From Pseudoduganella lutea (GTDB taxonomy: Bacteria; Pseudomonadota; Gammaproteobacteria; Burkholderiales; Burkholderiaceae_D), in contig NZ_CP035913.1 of the NCBI RefSeq assembly GCF_004209755.1, positions 6,882,001 through 6,946,000 of the forward strand: a stretch of 64,000 nt of DNA. The letters run 5' to 3'. Within the stretch, counting starts at the first letter, position 1; every line of letters starts with the position of its first letter. The notes under the pieces were generated by a model. It saw nothing but the letters and a program-made list of their open reading frames with translations. It made no database searches and had not been told where the DNA came from. Below are positions 33,725-43,480 of the stretch, one piece after another. The position numbers were made by a program, and so were the translations under genes.

Positions 33725-35314
33725 TCAGATCTCTTCGTACAGCGGCAGCGTGAGGAACTCGGCGAACGATTCGGAGGTCGACATTTCTTCGAAGATCTGC
33801 GCGGCCCGTTCATAGTTCGGGCTTGCGCCGTCCGGTGCCGACTCCTTGATCTTCGGCAATTCCTCGGTGATCATCGTGCGCACGATCTCGGCCGTGACCT
33901 TGCGGCCATCGTCGAGCACGCCCTTCGGCGAGCGGATCCATTGCCACACCTGCGAGCGGCTGATCTCGGCCGTGGCCGCATCTTCCATCAGGTTGTGGAT
34001 CGGCACGCAGCCGTTGCCGCCCAGCCAGCTGCCCAGGTAATGGATGCCCACGTTGATGTTATAGCGCAGGCCCGCCTCGGTGATCGGCGCTTCCGGCTGG
34101 AAGTTCAGCAGGTCGGCCGCCGTCACTTCCACGTCCGGGCGCTGCTTGCCGATCTGGTTCGGCGCGTCGCCCAGCACTTTGACGAATTCCGCCATGGCCG
34201 GTGCCACCAGGCCCGGGTGGGCAACCCAGCCGCCGTCGTAGCCGTCCGTCGCATCGCGGGACTTGTCGCCGATCACGCCGGCCATTGCCACGGCATTTTT
34301 CTCGGCATCGTTCTTGATTGGAATCAGGGCCGACATGCCGCCGATCGCCGGCGCATTGCGCTTGTGGCAGGTCTTCAGCAGCAGCAGCGCGTAGGAGCGC
34401 ATGAACGGTGCCGTCATCGTCACCTTCGGGCGATCGGCCAGGCAGAAATCCTTGTCCATCTTGAACTTCTTGATGCAGCTGAAGATATAGTCCCAGCGGC
34501 CCGCGTTCAGGCCGGCGCTGTGTTCACGCAGTTCGTACAGGATCTCGTCCATCTCGAAGGCGGCAACGATCGTTTCGATCAGCACCGTTGCCTTGATCGT
34601 GCCCTGCGGCAGGCCCAGTTCGTCCTGCGTCATCACGAAGATGTCGTTCCACAGGCGCGCTTCCAGGTGCGATTCCATCTTCGGCAGGTAGAAATACGGG
34701 CCGGCACCGCGGGCCAGCTGTTCGCGGGCGTTATGGAACATGAACAGCGCAAAGTCGAAGATGCCGCCGGAGATGCGATTGCCGTCGACCAGCACGTGCT
34801 TTTCATCGAGGTGCCAGCCGCGCGGACGGACGACCAGCGTGGCCGTCTTGTCGTTCAGCTTGTACGACTTGCCGTTCTGCTCCAGCGCGATCGTCTTGCG
34901 CACGGCATCGATCATGTTGAGCTGGCCGGTGATCTGGTTGTTCCAGTTCGGCGTGTTGGAGTCTTCGAAGTCGGTCATGTAACTGTCGGCGCCCGAGTTC
35001 AGCGCGTTGATGACCATCTTGCGATCGACCGGGCCCGTGATTTCCACGCGGCGGCACTGCAGCGCCTGCGGGATCGGTGCAATGGTCCAGTCGCCGGCGC
35101 GGATGTGCGCGGTTTCTGCCAGGAAGTCCGGGCGTTCACCAGCATCCAGGCGCTTGGCGCGTTCCACGCGGGCAGCCAGCAGTTCCTGGCGCCGCGGCTC
35201 GAAGGCGCGCGACAGTTTTGCCACCAGGGCCAGCGCTTCCGGCGTCAGAACGTTTTCAAAACCGGGCGTGATGTCGCCCGTGATTTCCATACCTGCCGGT
35301 AACGTGATGCTCAT
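33725..35314 (-). CDS. aceB: Malate synthase A
   Basis: The 529-residue enzyme condenses glyoxylate with acetyl-CoA to malate in the glyoxylate shunt. The family signature is seen as REHSAGLNAGRWDYIFS. Other conserved parts are FEDSNTPNWNN, RPRGWHLDEKHV, GMSALIPIKND and DGGWVAHPGL. Length matches malate synthase A (about 530), not the longer G form. It is divergent from a LysR gene with a 115-bp gap. No isocitrate lyase gene is in the window. Confidence 0.97.
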   Translation of the reverse strand: MSITLPAGMEITGDITPGFENVLTPEALALVAKLSRAFEPRRQELLAARVERAKRLDAGERPDFLAETAHIRAGDWTIAPIPQALQCRRVEITGPVDRKMVINALNSGADSYMTDFEDSNTPNWNNQITGQLNMIDAVRKTIALEQNGKSYKLNDKTATLVVRPRGWHLDEKHVLVDGNRISGGIFDFALFMFHNAREQLARGAGPYFYLPKMESHLEARLWNDIFVMTQDELGLPQGTIKATVLIETIVAAFEMDEILYELREHSAGLNAGRWDYIFSCIKKFKMDKDFCLADRPKVTMTAPFMRSYALLLLKTCHKRNAPAIGGMSALIPIKNDAEKNAVAMAGVIGDKSRDATDGYDGGWVAHPGLVAPAMAEFVKVLGDAPNQIGKQRPDVEVTAADLLNFQPEAPITEAGLRYNINVGIHYLGSWLGGNGCVPIHNLMEDAATAEISRSQVWQWIRSPKGVLDDGRKVTAEIVRTMITEELPKIKESAPDGASPNYERAAQIFEEMSTSESFAEFLTLPLYEEI

Positions 35315-35429
35315 GTCGATCTCCTTGTGCTCTGGTGAAATTGGATGCCTTGCAGTATATTGACTGCAAACTTATCTAAACAAGACAAATAATCACTTCA
35401 TCTGTGCGAATTTGTCATAAATCGAAAGT

Positions 35430-36338
35430 ATGGCTCAGTTCAAACAGATCTCCACTTTCGTGGAAGTGGTGGCACGTGGCAGCCTGTCCGCCGCGGCCCG
35501 CGCCGAAGGTATCGCACCGGCCGTGATCGGCCGCCGCCTCGATGCGCTGGAACAGCGCCTGGGGGTGAAGCTGCTACAGCGTACCACGCGCAAGCTCGCG
35601 CTCACGGACGAAGGCGCAGCGTTCCTCGAGGATTGCCAGCGCATCCTGGCGGATTTGGAAAGCGCCGAGGCGGCCGCGGCAGAACGTAGCGCACGCGCTA
35701 CGGGCCACCTGCTCATTTCAGCCCCCGCCGGGTTCGGCCGGCGCCACGTGGCGCCGCTGATTCCGTCATTCGTGGCCGAACATCGCGACGTGACCGTAAC
35801 GCTGAACCTGAACGACCGCGTGGTCGACCTGATCGGCGAAGGCGTGGACGTGGCGATCCGTATCGCCACGCTGGAAGATTCGAACCTCGTCAGCTTGAAA
35901 CTGGCGGACAACCGGCGCGTCGTCGTCGGCGCCCCGGCCTACTTCCAGCGCCACGGTGTGCCCAAGACGCTCGATGACCTGACGCGCCACAACTGCATGG
36001 CGATCAGCAGCGCCGGCAGCCAGCGCGGCTGGACTTTTCGCGACGGCAGCAAGAATGTGACGTTGCGCGTGACCGGAAAAATGAGCTGCAACGACGGCGC
36101 CGTGCTGCACGACTGGGTCCTGGCCGGCAAAGGGCTGGGCTGGCGCTCGCTGTGGGAAGTTGGTGCCGACATCGATGCCGGCAGGCTCGTCACGGTGCTG
36201 GACGACTACACGGCGCCGGGTAATGACGATATCTACGCCGTGTTTGCCCAGCGGCGGCACCTGCCGCTCAGGATCCGTGCCTTCGTCGACTTCTTGCGGC
36301 GCACCTATTCGCAGCCCGGCTACTGGCCCAAGGGGTAA
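35430..36338 (+). CDS. LysR-family transcriptional regulator divergent from aceB
   Basis: The 302-residue protein has the N-terminal HTH (GSLSAAARAEGIAPAVIGRR) and a LysR substrate-binding domain (GHLLISAPAGFGRRHVAPLI, VDVAIRIATLEDSNLVSLKL). It resembles the CrgA/DsdC-like group common in betaproteobacteria. It begins 115 bp from the aceB start, on the other strand, so control of aceB is plausible but not shown. Confidence 0.93.
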   Translation: MAQFKQISTFVEVVARGSLSAAARAEGIAPAVIGRRLDALEQRLGVKLLQRTTRKLALTDEGAAFLEDCQRILADLESAEAAAAERSARATGHLLISAPAGFGRRHVAPLIPSFVAEHRDVTVTLNLNDRVVDLIGEGVDVAIRIATLEDSNLVSLKLADNRRVVVGAPAYFQRHGVPKTLDDLTRHNCMAISSAGSQRGWTFRDGSKNVTLRVTGKMSCNDGAVLHDWVLAGKGLGWRSLWEVGADIDAGRLVTVLDDYTAPGNDDIYAVFAQRRHLPLRIRAFVDFLRRTYSQPGYWPKG

Positions 36339-36740
36339 GGTTGCAACAAGTCAGCTTGTAACAGCTCAGGGTCGACGGGTTAAGGCAACCAGCAGAGGGG
36401 TAAGGCAACGAGGTGCGACGAGGCTTGGTGTGAGGAGGAAACGTGCATCATGCCGACGCGTTGCGCCTCGGAATCCGTGCGTTGCGTCCCGAATGCAGAT
36501 TCGCTCGCAATGCGCGATGGACCTGCTATCTGCCGGGGGCACGCACCGGCTGCCACTCCGCATGCCCGCGACAGCCTGCGCTCCGAGCAGGTTCATCGGA
36601 CGAGACGGACATCCACACTCCCCGGCGCTGAGGCTCTGCAGCACGTTCTAGATATTACCAACAAGACCCAGCCGATTCCAAACGTCAATATTACTTACCA
36701 CTAGAGCCACTCAAAACAGGACGCCACAGCAAAATTCGGG
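36339..36740. other. Intergenic region, no gene supported
   Basis: About 400 bp between the LysR gene and the cold-shock gene. Open frames on both strands (for example 36366-36644 minus and 36450-36704 plus) have no ribosome site, no family resemblance and skewed composition. No RNA gene was recognised. Confidence 0.5.
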
Positions 36741-36775
36741 CAAAAAAAAATCCTCGGAAACCGAGGATTTTTTGT
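36741..36775. terminator. Terminator downstream of the cold-shock gene
   Basis: TCCTCGG (36751-36757) and CCGAGGA (36761-36767) form a stem with a 3-base loop, extended by A and T runs on both sides (36742-36750 and 36768-36773). It lies 20 bases after the csp stop on the minus strand and can act in both directions. Confidence 0.9.
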
Positions 36776-36793
36776 GTCGTTAGATTCAGCGTA

Positions 36794-36997
36794 TTACAGA
36801 GGCTGAATGTTCGATGCTTGCTTGCCCTTAGGGCCGGCGGTCACATCGAAGGATACGCGCTGGTTCTCTTGCAGCGATTTGAAGCCAGCGGATTGGATCG
36901 CCGAGAAGTGAGCGAACAGATCTTCGCCGCCTTCGTCAGGGGTGATGAAGCCAAAACCCTTCGAATCATTGAACCATTTTACGATACCAGTTGCCAT
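36794..36997 (-). CDS. Cold-shock protein (CspA family)
   Basis: The 67-residue nucleic-acid-binding OB-fold protein has [20 protein letters not shown] containing RNP1 (KGFGFI) and DLFAHFSAI with RNP2. The start at 36997 is supported by AGGA at the right distance and by family length. The longer frame to 37069 is not used by this family. It acts as an RNA chaperone. Whether it is cold-induced or constitutive cannot be read. Confidence 0.96.
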   Translation of the reverse strand: MATGIVKWFNDSKGFGFITPDEGGEDLFAHFSAIQSAGFKSLQENQRVSFDVTAGPKGKQASNIQPL

Positions 36998-37400
36998 TAC
37001 AATTCCTATTACAGTTAAATGAGCTTGCGCCCGTGATATCGTTTGAAGCAAGTATGCAATGGCAGACAAACTGCACTACCCTTGAATCTAAACGATCCCG
37101 CATTATACCGAATACAGCGACAAAAGCACGTCGTGAGGCACGATTTCGCGAAAATATTCGCTACTGTCGAGTGAAAAGTGACGAGAATCACAGGAACCGC
37201 AGCAAAAAAGCCGTCAAATCGGGCTGAGAATGCTGCTGATCAATGAATCTCGACGCTTTCCCGACTCGGGAGACGACAAATCAAGAGACGACAATTCGAG
37301 GAACGATCCCCCTCAAAATGGCTGCCTCGCAAGAGTGCCCTCGCGTCGTACGGCATATGTGTAACTATAGACAATATCAGCCGTGACTGTTTGACTAAAA
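36998..37400 (-). promoter_or_regulatory. Promoter and long 5' leader of the cold-shock gene
   Basis: This 403-bp gap has no convincing gene. On the minus strand a perfect TATAAT lies at 37102-37107, without a good -35. A start near 37095 would give a leader of about 97 bases before the csp ATG, in the range known for cspA-type mRNAs whose leader folds change with temperature. The remaining part (37110-37400) holds nothing recognised. Confidence 0.5.
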
Positions 37401-37754
37401 TCAATCGTGCGCGGGAAAAGCCGTATTGCGGGCATCATTTCGCGCCCAATCGAGATAGTGTTGGATTTCCGGCACCAGTAGCTGCCAGCCGGGCCCGCCA
37501 TCCATCACGCCACGCACCGCCTGTTCCAGCCGCCGGGCCTGTTCCCCAAGTACCGTGAAGCCAAAAGAGCCGGCCGAGCCGGCCACGGTATGCAGCGCAT
37601 GGTGCAGCGTTTCCAGCTTCGCGCGGTCCGGCGACATGCCGGCGGCGGCCAGCGCATCGGCGATTGCCGCCATTCGCGTGGGAATGCTCGCAGCAAACAT
37701 GTCGCCAAGCGCCTGCAGGCGGGCCCGGTAGTTCGGATCGAGCGGCGTGGCCAT
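37401..37754 (-). CDS. Hpt domain protein (histidine phosphotransfer)
   Basis: The 117-residue four-helix Hpt protein has LHHALHTVAGSAGSFG, where His55 is the predicted phosphate acceptor. Hpt proteins relay phosphate between hybrid kinases and response regulators. No kinase or receiver gene is adjacent. The start at 37754 (MATPLDPNYR) lies two bases after the upp stop. A longer frame to 38006 is an upp shadow. It is probably cotranscribed with upp. Confidence 0.85.
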   Translation of the reverse strand: MATPLDPNYRARLQALGDMFAASIPTRMAAIADALAAAGMSPDRAKLETLHHALHTVAGSAGSFGFTVLGEQARRLEQAVRGVMDGGPGWQLLVPEIQHYLDWARNDARNTAFPAHD

Positions 37755-37756
37755 TC

Positions 37757-38407
37757 TTACTTGGTACCGAAGATGCGGTCGCCGGCATCGCCCAGGCCCG
37801 GAACGATGTAGGCGTGGTCGTTCAGGTGGGAATCGAGCGAGGCGCAATAGATCTTCACGCCCGGGTGCGCCTTCTGCACGACCTCGATGCCCTCTGGTGC
37901 CGCTACCAGCGCGAGGAAAATGATCTGGTCGTCGCCCACGCCGCGGTTCTTCAGCACATCGATGGCATGCACGGCCGAGTTTCCGGTGGCAACCATCGGG
38001 TCGCACAGGATGAACGTGCGGTCGACCAGATCCGGCAGGCGCACCAGGTATTCGACCGGGTGATGCGTTTCCGGGTCCCGGAATACACCGATGTGGCCGA
38101 CACGCGCCGACGGCACGAGGTTCAGCAGGCCATCGCTCATGCCAATGCCGGCACGCAGGATCGGCACCACGGCAAGTTTCTTGCCGGCGATGACAGGCGC
38201 ATCGACCGTCATCAAGGGCGTTTCGATCTCGCGCGTGGTCAGTGGCAGGTCGCGGGTGATTTCATAGCCCATCAGCAGCGTGATTTCCTTCAGCAGCTCG
38301 CGGAACGTGCGGGTCGACGTCGCCTTGTCACGCATGTGGCTCAGCTTGTGCTGGATCAGCGGGTGATCGGTAATGAAAAGGTTCGGGAAGCGCGGATCTT
38401 GTTTCAT
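37757..38407 (-). CDS. upp: Uracil phosphoribosyltransferase
   Basis: The 216-residue enzyme makes UMP from uracil and PRPP (pyrimidine salvage). [19 protein letters not shown] is the PRPP-binding loop, and [17 protein letters not shown] and the C-terminal [16 protein letters not shown] uracil-binding end are conserved. Length is normal for the family. The Hpt gene follows immediately. Confidence 0.97.
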   Translation of the reverse strand: MKQDPRFPNLFITDHPLIQHKLSHMRDKATSTRTFRELLKEITLLMGYEITRDLPLTTREIETPLMTVDAPVIAGKKLAVVPILRAGIGMSDGLLNLVPSARVGHIGVFRDPETHHPVEYLVRLPDLVDRTFILCDPMVATGNSAVHAIDVLKNRGVGDDQIIFLALVAAPEGIEVVQKAHPGVKIYCASLDSHLNDHAYIVPGLGDAGDRIFGTK

Positions 38408-38831
38408 GTTGGCAGAAATACAGGCGGTTTGTGTCCCGCATTATCCCAGTCCCCGATGCGCGCTGTCCATGCCGGGCCGGAAAAAACTCCGGCGGGGGCG
38501 GTCCCCTCCCCCTTCGCGCCCCTGGTGCCTGCCCGAAGCAGCAGCATTTCCCCGGCTGGCTTGCACGCCCGCGTCCCGGTGATGTCAAACAGACTCGCCT
38601 GGCGCATCGGCGGCAGGCCGTTGCGCGTCTCGTCCGCACCGGCGCATTTGGTGTGCGCTGCCGTTGACGAACCAGCCCCCTTCGCCACCACGGCGGACAT
38701 CGGTGCGGCACAAGAACGGCTGCCTGGCCATGTCGCAACATAAAAGCTGTACTGATTTTCAGTCGATAAAGCAACGTTTTTCCTGAAATGCCGCAAAATG
38801 TTGCCCTACCACATGAAAATCACGCCGCAAA
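38408..38831. other. Intergenic region, no gene supported
   Basis: The 424-bp gap between divergent upp and the GGDEF/EAL gene presumably holds both promoters. Frames on either strand (for example 38404-38796 minus) are proline/arginine-rich shadows without family resemblance. No RNA gene or riboswitch was recognised. Confidence 0.5.
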
Positions 38832-40652
38832 GTGATACATTCACGGAAACATACCGGCGCCGCCATGGCATTCAGTCGCCCTATGTCCGTTTTGATCACG
38901 CCACTCCACGAATCACCAGACAGCCGACCGCCCTCCATGCTTTCCAGTTTACCAATGCCCCTGCCGAAAAACACCCGGCACGCTGTCGACGGCATGCTCG
39001 AGGAAGCCGGCGACATCGTGTTCCGGCTCGCCCCTGACGGCCATGTCCTGTTTGCCAGCCGTCGTGCCGCCACCCTGCTGGGTGCCGCGCGCCCCCTGGC
39101 CGGGCAATTGCTGGAAGTCTTCGTGTCCGACCTGGACCGGGCCGCCTTGAAAACCGCGCTCGCCACATTGCCGAGCAGCGGCGTCACCCGGCTGGACCTG
39201 CGCGTGCAGGCGGCGGACAACGAGGTATGGTACGACCTGCGCTTTTCCACGTTCGGCAACGCCGATGACGCGACGGAAGTGCTGGTGGTCGGGCGCGACC
39301 TGTCGGCGCAGCAAGCCACCGAGGAGCGCCTGCGGCACATGGCAACGCACGACGCGCTGACCGGCCTGCCCAACCGCCTGCTGCTGTCGGACCGGATCAG
39401 GATGACGATCGCGCAGGCGCGCCGCTCCGGCCAGGGATTCACCGTCGCGACGATCGGGTTGGACAGTTTCAAGAAGGTCAACGACGCCCTCGGTCACCCG
39501 GTCGGCGATACCGTGCTGCGTATGGCGGCCGCACGGCTGCGCAAGACACTGCGCGACAGCGATACGCTGGCACGCGTGGGCGGCGATGAATTCGTGGCGG
39601 TATTGCCGGGCACGTTCAACGAACAACAGGTGCGTCTCGTGACGGGTCGGCTGCAGGCCACCTTGCAGGCGCCGTTTGAAATCGATGCGCACACCATCTA
39701 CGTGGGCGCTTCGCTCGGCGTGGCCGTCTACCCGCAGCACGCGGAGGACGAAGTGCGACTGGTCGCGCTGGCCGACGCTGCGCTGTCGCGCGCCAAGCAG
39801 ACGGGCAAGGCCCGCTGCGTCGTCTACAACCCGCGCCACGACAGCTTGTCCGAGCACGATATCTCGCTGGAAGCGGCCATGTTCCAGGCGGTGCGCGACG
39901 GCGAGTTCATGCTGCACTACCAGCCGATCGTCGATGCGCGCACGCGCGCGATCGAAGGCTTTGAAACGCTGATGCGCTGGAAGCACCCCACGCTGGGCAT
40001 GGTATCGCCGGCCAAGTTCATTCCGATCGCCGAGACCAACGGCCTGATCAACCTGCTGGGGGCGTGGGCGCTGAAGGCGGCCTGCGTGCAGCTGAAGCAA
40101 TTCCAGGAGGCGGCCAAACGACCGTTGTACATGTCTGTTAATATCAGCCCCCGCCAATTTCGCAACGACAAGTTTCTCGACGTGCTAGACGATGCCATCT
40201 CCTATTCCGGTGTGTCCGGCGAACACCTCGTGCTGGAAATTACCGAAGGCACGCTGATGATCGACCCCACCCATGCCGAAACGATCCTCGGCAAGATGGC
40301 CGAGCGCCGGGCGCGGATCGCGATCGACGATTTCGGCACCGGCTATTCCTCGCTTGCCTACCTGAAGCGCTTCCCGATCTCGGTGCTGAAGATCGACCGC
40401 GCCTTCATCCGCGACTTGCCGGCATCGCAGAAGGATGGCGCGATCTGCAATGCGGTACTGGACCTGGCGCGCCACCTGTCGCTGTCCGTCGTCGCCGAAG
40501 GCGTGGAAACGGAGGAGCAGATGGCCTATATGAATGATCGGGGCTGCCGCTATGTGCAGGGCTACCTCACCGGCAAGCCGATGGCCGCGAACGTGGCGAT
40601 CGCCGCGCTCACCGAAAGCCACTACGCCGACGTGGCAAGGGCCGTGCAATGA
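38832..40652 (+). CDS. PAS-GGDEF-EAL cyclic-di-GMP signalling protein
   Basis: A protein of up to 606 residues with a PAS-like sensor (about 50-160), GGDEF domain (about 170-330) and EAL domain (about 345-590). ARVGGDEFVAVL is intact, and RDSD five residues earlier is the inhibitory I-site, so diguanylate cyclase activity is likely. The EAL motif itself reads ETL (GFETLMRW), but VNISPRQF, LEITEG, IDDFGTGYSS and VAEGVE are kept, so hydrolysis is uncertain. The start is unclear: GTG at 38832, or ATG at 38865, 38883 or later. None has a good ribosome site. It overlaps the HDOD gene by four bases. Confidence 0.9.
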   Translation: MIHSRKHTGAAMAFSRPMSVLITPLHESPDSRPPSMLSSLPMPLPKNTRHAVDGMLEEAGDIVFRLAPDGHVLFASRRAATLLGAARPLAGQLLEVFVSDLDRAALKTALATLPSSGVTRLDLRVQAADNEVWYDLRFSTFGNADDATEVLVVGRDLSAQQATEERLRHMATHDALTGLPNRLLLSDRIRMTIAQARRSGQGFTVATIGLDSFKKVNDALGHPVGDTVLRMAAARLRKTLRDSDTLARVGGDEFVAVLPGTFNEQQVRLVTGRLQATLQAPFEIDAHTIYVGASLGVAVYPQHAEDEVRLVALADAALSRAKQTGKARCVVYNPRHDSLSEHDISLEAAMFQAVRDGEFMLHYQPIVDARTRAIEGFETLMRWKHPTLGMVSPAKFIPIAETNGLINLLGAWALKAACVQLKQFQEAAKRPLYMSVNISPRQFRNDKFLDVLDDAISYSGVSGEHLVLEITEGTLMIDPTHAETILGKMAERRARIAIDDFGTGYSSLAYLKRFPISVLKIDRAFIRDLPASQKDGAICNAVLDLARHLSLSVVAEGVETEEQMAYMNDRGCRYVQGYLTGKPMAANVAIAALTESHYADVARAVQ

Positions 40653-42148
40653 GCGCCGACAGCCATGTCACCGCCCTGGGCGAGCAGACGCTGGCCCTGC
40701 TGTGGGAACGCACGCGGCGCCAGGGCGACATGCCCGGGTTCGCGAAAGCGATTGGCGCCGTGCTCGGCGCGATGCGCGGCGAGGAGGACGGCGAATTCTG
40801 CATGACCGAAACGGTGCTGTCGGACCCCGTGCTCACCAACAAGGTGCTGCGCCTGGCGAACAGCAGCATGTATTCGGCATTCGGCCAGCATGTCAACACC
40901 GTCAGCAAGGCCGTACTCGTGCTGGGCACGGAAGCGATCGGGCACCTGGCCCTGGGGCTGAAGCTCGTCGAAGAGCTTTCCACCGGCGGCGCCGAGTCCA
41001 CGCACGCGCACATCGAGATGGAAAAGGCCGTGCTGGCCGGCCTGGTCGCGCGCGAAATCGCCGCCACCGTGCACAGCCCGCAAACGGAACAGGCCGTCGT
41101 GTGCTCGATGCTGCACACGCTCGGCCGCATGATGGTCACCTTCTATCTCCCCGAGCACTGGGTCAAGCTGCAACAGTGCGGCGGTCCCGGCGGCGAGGAT
41201 GCCGCGGCGCCGGCACTGCTAGGCCTCACGCTATCGGACATCGGCATGGCCGCCGCCGGCCGCTGGAACCTGCCTCGCAACCTCGTGGCGGGCATGCGCA
41301 TCGTCGAAGCGGCCGGGCCGGACGAGGCGCCCGAACCGCTGGGCGCCGCCGACTGGGTAGCGGGCATTGCCACGCTGGCGCGGCACTGCGCCGCTTCGAT
41401 GTGGCACGATGATGAAGCGGGCGCGGCCGAAATCGAACACGTCTGCGCCGCGTTTGCACCGCTGCTGGGCCTGGACCTGGAACAGGTGCGCGGCGCCATC
41501 GCCCAGGCGCGTGAAACGGCGGCCGAGGAGCTGGCCATCGCGCCACTGTCGAAACCGCTGGAACGCCGCGCCCGGACACTGGCCAGGACGCGCCAGCGCG
41601 CCGCCGGCAACCGCTTGCTGCAAAGCGGCCTGGCGGACATGCAGGACATGGTCGCCACCGCCAGCCCGGGCCAGATGGTGTCCGCGGCGCTGGAGACGGT
41701 CTACAAGGGACTCGATTTTTCGCGCGCCGTGGCCTTCGTGCGCAACCGCCGCGAAAACCGCTATGCGGCGCGCATGTGCTTTGGCCCCGTGCCGAAGGAC
41801 CGGCTGGCGGCCATGGCGTTCGACGATGCCTACGAACCAAACGTGTTCCACGCGGCGCTGAACAGCGACCGCGTGATCTTCATCGAAAACGCCCGGGATC
41901 CGAAATTCGCGGCCAAGCTGCCGCAGTGGTGGAAGGCCGGCCTTGCCGAAGCGCGCAGCTTCGTCATCCTGCCGTTGTCGGCGAACGGCCAGCCGGCCGG
42001 ATTCCTGTATGGGGACTGGGATGAGACATTCCCGCCGATCCAGTTGTCGCAAACGGAATTCGCACTGCTGAACGATTTGCGCGCGCTCGTGGTGAAGGCC
42101 ATCGAACGGCGACACCAGCTTGAAATGATGAACAGCCGCGCCGCTTGA
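40649..42148 (+). CDS. HDOD domain protein with C-terminal GAF-like domain
   Basis: The 499-residue protein starts at an ATGA overlap with the GGDEF/EAL gene. Residues 1-290 form an HDOD domain (LSDPVLTNKVLRLANSSMYS, CSMLHTLGRMMVTFYLPEHW), an HD-like fold without the catalytic HD pair, used in signalling. Residues 330-495 resemble a GAF sensor (MVSAALETVYKGLDFSRAVAF, SFVILPLSANGQPAGFLYGD). The coupled arrangement suggests a common pathway in cyclic-di-GMP control, perhaps of motility or biofilm. The ligand is unknown. Confidence 0.88.
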   Translation: MSADSHVTALGEQTLALLWERTRRQGDMPGFAKAIGAVLGAMRGEEDGEFCMTETVLSDPVLTNKVLRLANSSMYSAFGQHVNTVSKAVLVLGTEAIGHLALGLKLVEELSTGGAESTHAHIEMEKAVLAGLVAREIAATVHSPQTEQAVVCSMLHTLGRMMVTFYLPEHWVKLQQCGGPGGEDAAAPALLGLTLSDIGMAAAGRWNLPRNLVAGMRIVEAAGPDEAPEPLGAADWVAGIATLARHCAASMWHDDEAGAAEIEHVCAAFAPLLGLDLEQVRGAIAQARETAAEELAIAPLSKPLERRARTLARTRQRAAGNRLLQSGLADMQDMVATASPGQMVSAALETVYKGLDFSRAVAFVRNRRENRYAARMCFGPVPKDRLAAMAFDDAYEPNVFHAALNSDRVIFIENARDPKFAAKLPQWWKAGLAEARSFVILPLSANGQPAGFLYGDWDETFPPIQLSQTEFALLNDLRALVVKAIERRHQLEMMNSRAA

Positions 42149-42169
42149 CGGCGCGTCCTTTGCCTTGCC

Positions 42170-43273
42170 TCAGTGCTTGCCGGCGATATCCGGCGTGGCC
42201 ACCCGCACGTCGCCGCACTGGGCGCGGTGCATCAGCGCGTGGTCCATCAACACCAGCGCCAGCATGGCTTCGGCGATCGGCGTGGCGCGAATGCCCACGC
42301 AGGGGTCGTGGCGGCCGAAGGTTTCCACCGTCACCGGGTTGCCCGCCTTGTCGATGGAACGACGCGGCGTGCGGATCGACGACGTGGGCTTGATCGCGAT
42401 CGATACCGTGATGTCCTGTCCCGTCGAGATCCCGCCCAGCACGCCGCCGGCATGGTTGCCGACGAAGCCCTGCGGGGTCAGCTCGTCGCCATGCTCGGAA
42501 CCGCGCTGCGCAACCGAGGCGAAGCCGGCACCGATTTCCACGCCCTTCACCGCGTTAATGCCCATCATCGCATAGGCGATATCGGCATCGAGCTTGTCGT
42601 AGATCGGCTGGCCCAGGCCCACCGGCACGTTCCTTGCCACCACGTCGATGCGCGCACCGATCGAATCGCCGGCCTTGCGCAGTTCGTCCATATACGTTTC
42701 CATCTGCGCGATCAGCGCCGCATCGGCGGTCGCCGCAAAGAACGGATTGGCGGACACGTGCGCGAAATCCTGGAACGGCACCGCGATATCGCCCAGCTGG
42801 CGCATGCAGCCGGCAAACTCGGTGCCGTACTGCTCCTTCAACCATTTCTTGGCGATCGCCGCGGCGCCCACCACGGGTGCCGTAAGCCGCGCCGACGAGC
42901 GGCCGCCGCCACGCGGATCGCGCACGCCATACTTGTGCCAATACGTGTAGTCGGCGTGGCCGGGACGGAAGCTTTCCACGATATTGCCGTAGTCCTTGCT
43001 GCGCTGGTCCTCGTTGCGGATCAGCAGTGCGATCGGCGTGCCGGTCGTGAAGCCTTCATACACGCCGGACAGGATCTGTACCGCATCGGGCTCCTGGCGC
43101 TGGGTCACGTGGCGCGACGTGCCGGGCTTGCGCCGGTCCAGTTCCGGCTGGATATCGGCTTCGGTCAGGGCCAGGCCCGGCGGGCAGCCATCGATCACGC
43201 AGCCGATCGCTGGTCCGTGAGATTCGCCAAAAGTGGTTACCGTGAACAGCTTGCCAAAGGAATTGCCGGACAT
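42170..43273 (-). CDS. aroC: Chorismate synthase
   Basis: The 367-residue enzyme converts EPSP to chorismate with reduced FMN, the last step of the shikimate pathway. [34 protein letters not shown] and [20 protein letters not shown] are the family signatures. [10 protein letters not shown] at 43273 is the family start. The frame to 43390 lacks support. Confidence 0.97.
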   Translation of the reverse strand: MSGNSFGKLFTVTTFGESHGPAIGCVIDGCPPGLALTEADIQPELDRRKPGTSRHVTQRQEPDAVQILSGVYEGFTTGTPIALLIRNEDQRSKDYGNIVESFRPGHADYTYWHKYGVRDPRGGGRSSARLTAPVVGAAAIAKKWLKEQYGTEFAGCMRQLGDIAVPFQDFAHVSANPFFAATADAALIAQMETYMDELRKAGDSIGARIDVVARNVPVGLGQPIYDKLDADIAYAMMGINAVKGVEIGAGFASVAQRGSEHGDELTPQGFVGNHAGGVLGGISTGQDITVSIAIKPTSSIRTPRRSIDKAGNPVTVETFGRHDPCVGIRATPIAEAMLALVLMDHALMHRAQCGDVRVATPDIAGKH

Positions 43274-43480
43274 GAGATCAATCTGAGTGAGCGGAGGAAC
43301 TGGCAATTTTACCGCTTTAGCATCGGCTGATCCAGCCAATCGGCGAATAGCGCCTATCACGCCACAAATGTAACAATTTCTAGTCGGCAATTCCTATGCA
43401 GCTTATAATGCGGAAGTTGCGCCGGCATCCCGCCCAATCCGCTATAAAGGGACCGGACGACACGATCTGGAGAAGGACGC

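Noticed and set aside
36366..36644. 92-codon minus-strand ORF between LysR and csp
   Set aside because: No ribosome site, no hydrophobic or motif pattern, and composition unlike neighbours. Treated as non-coding.
42173..43330. 385-codon plus-strand frame opposite aroC
   Set aside because: Shadow of the conserved chorismate synthase gene.
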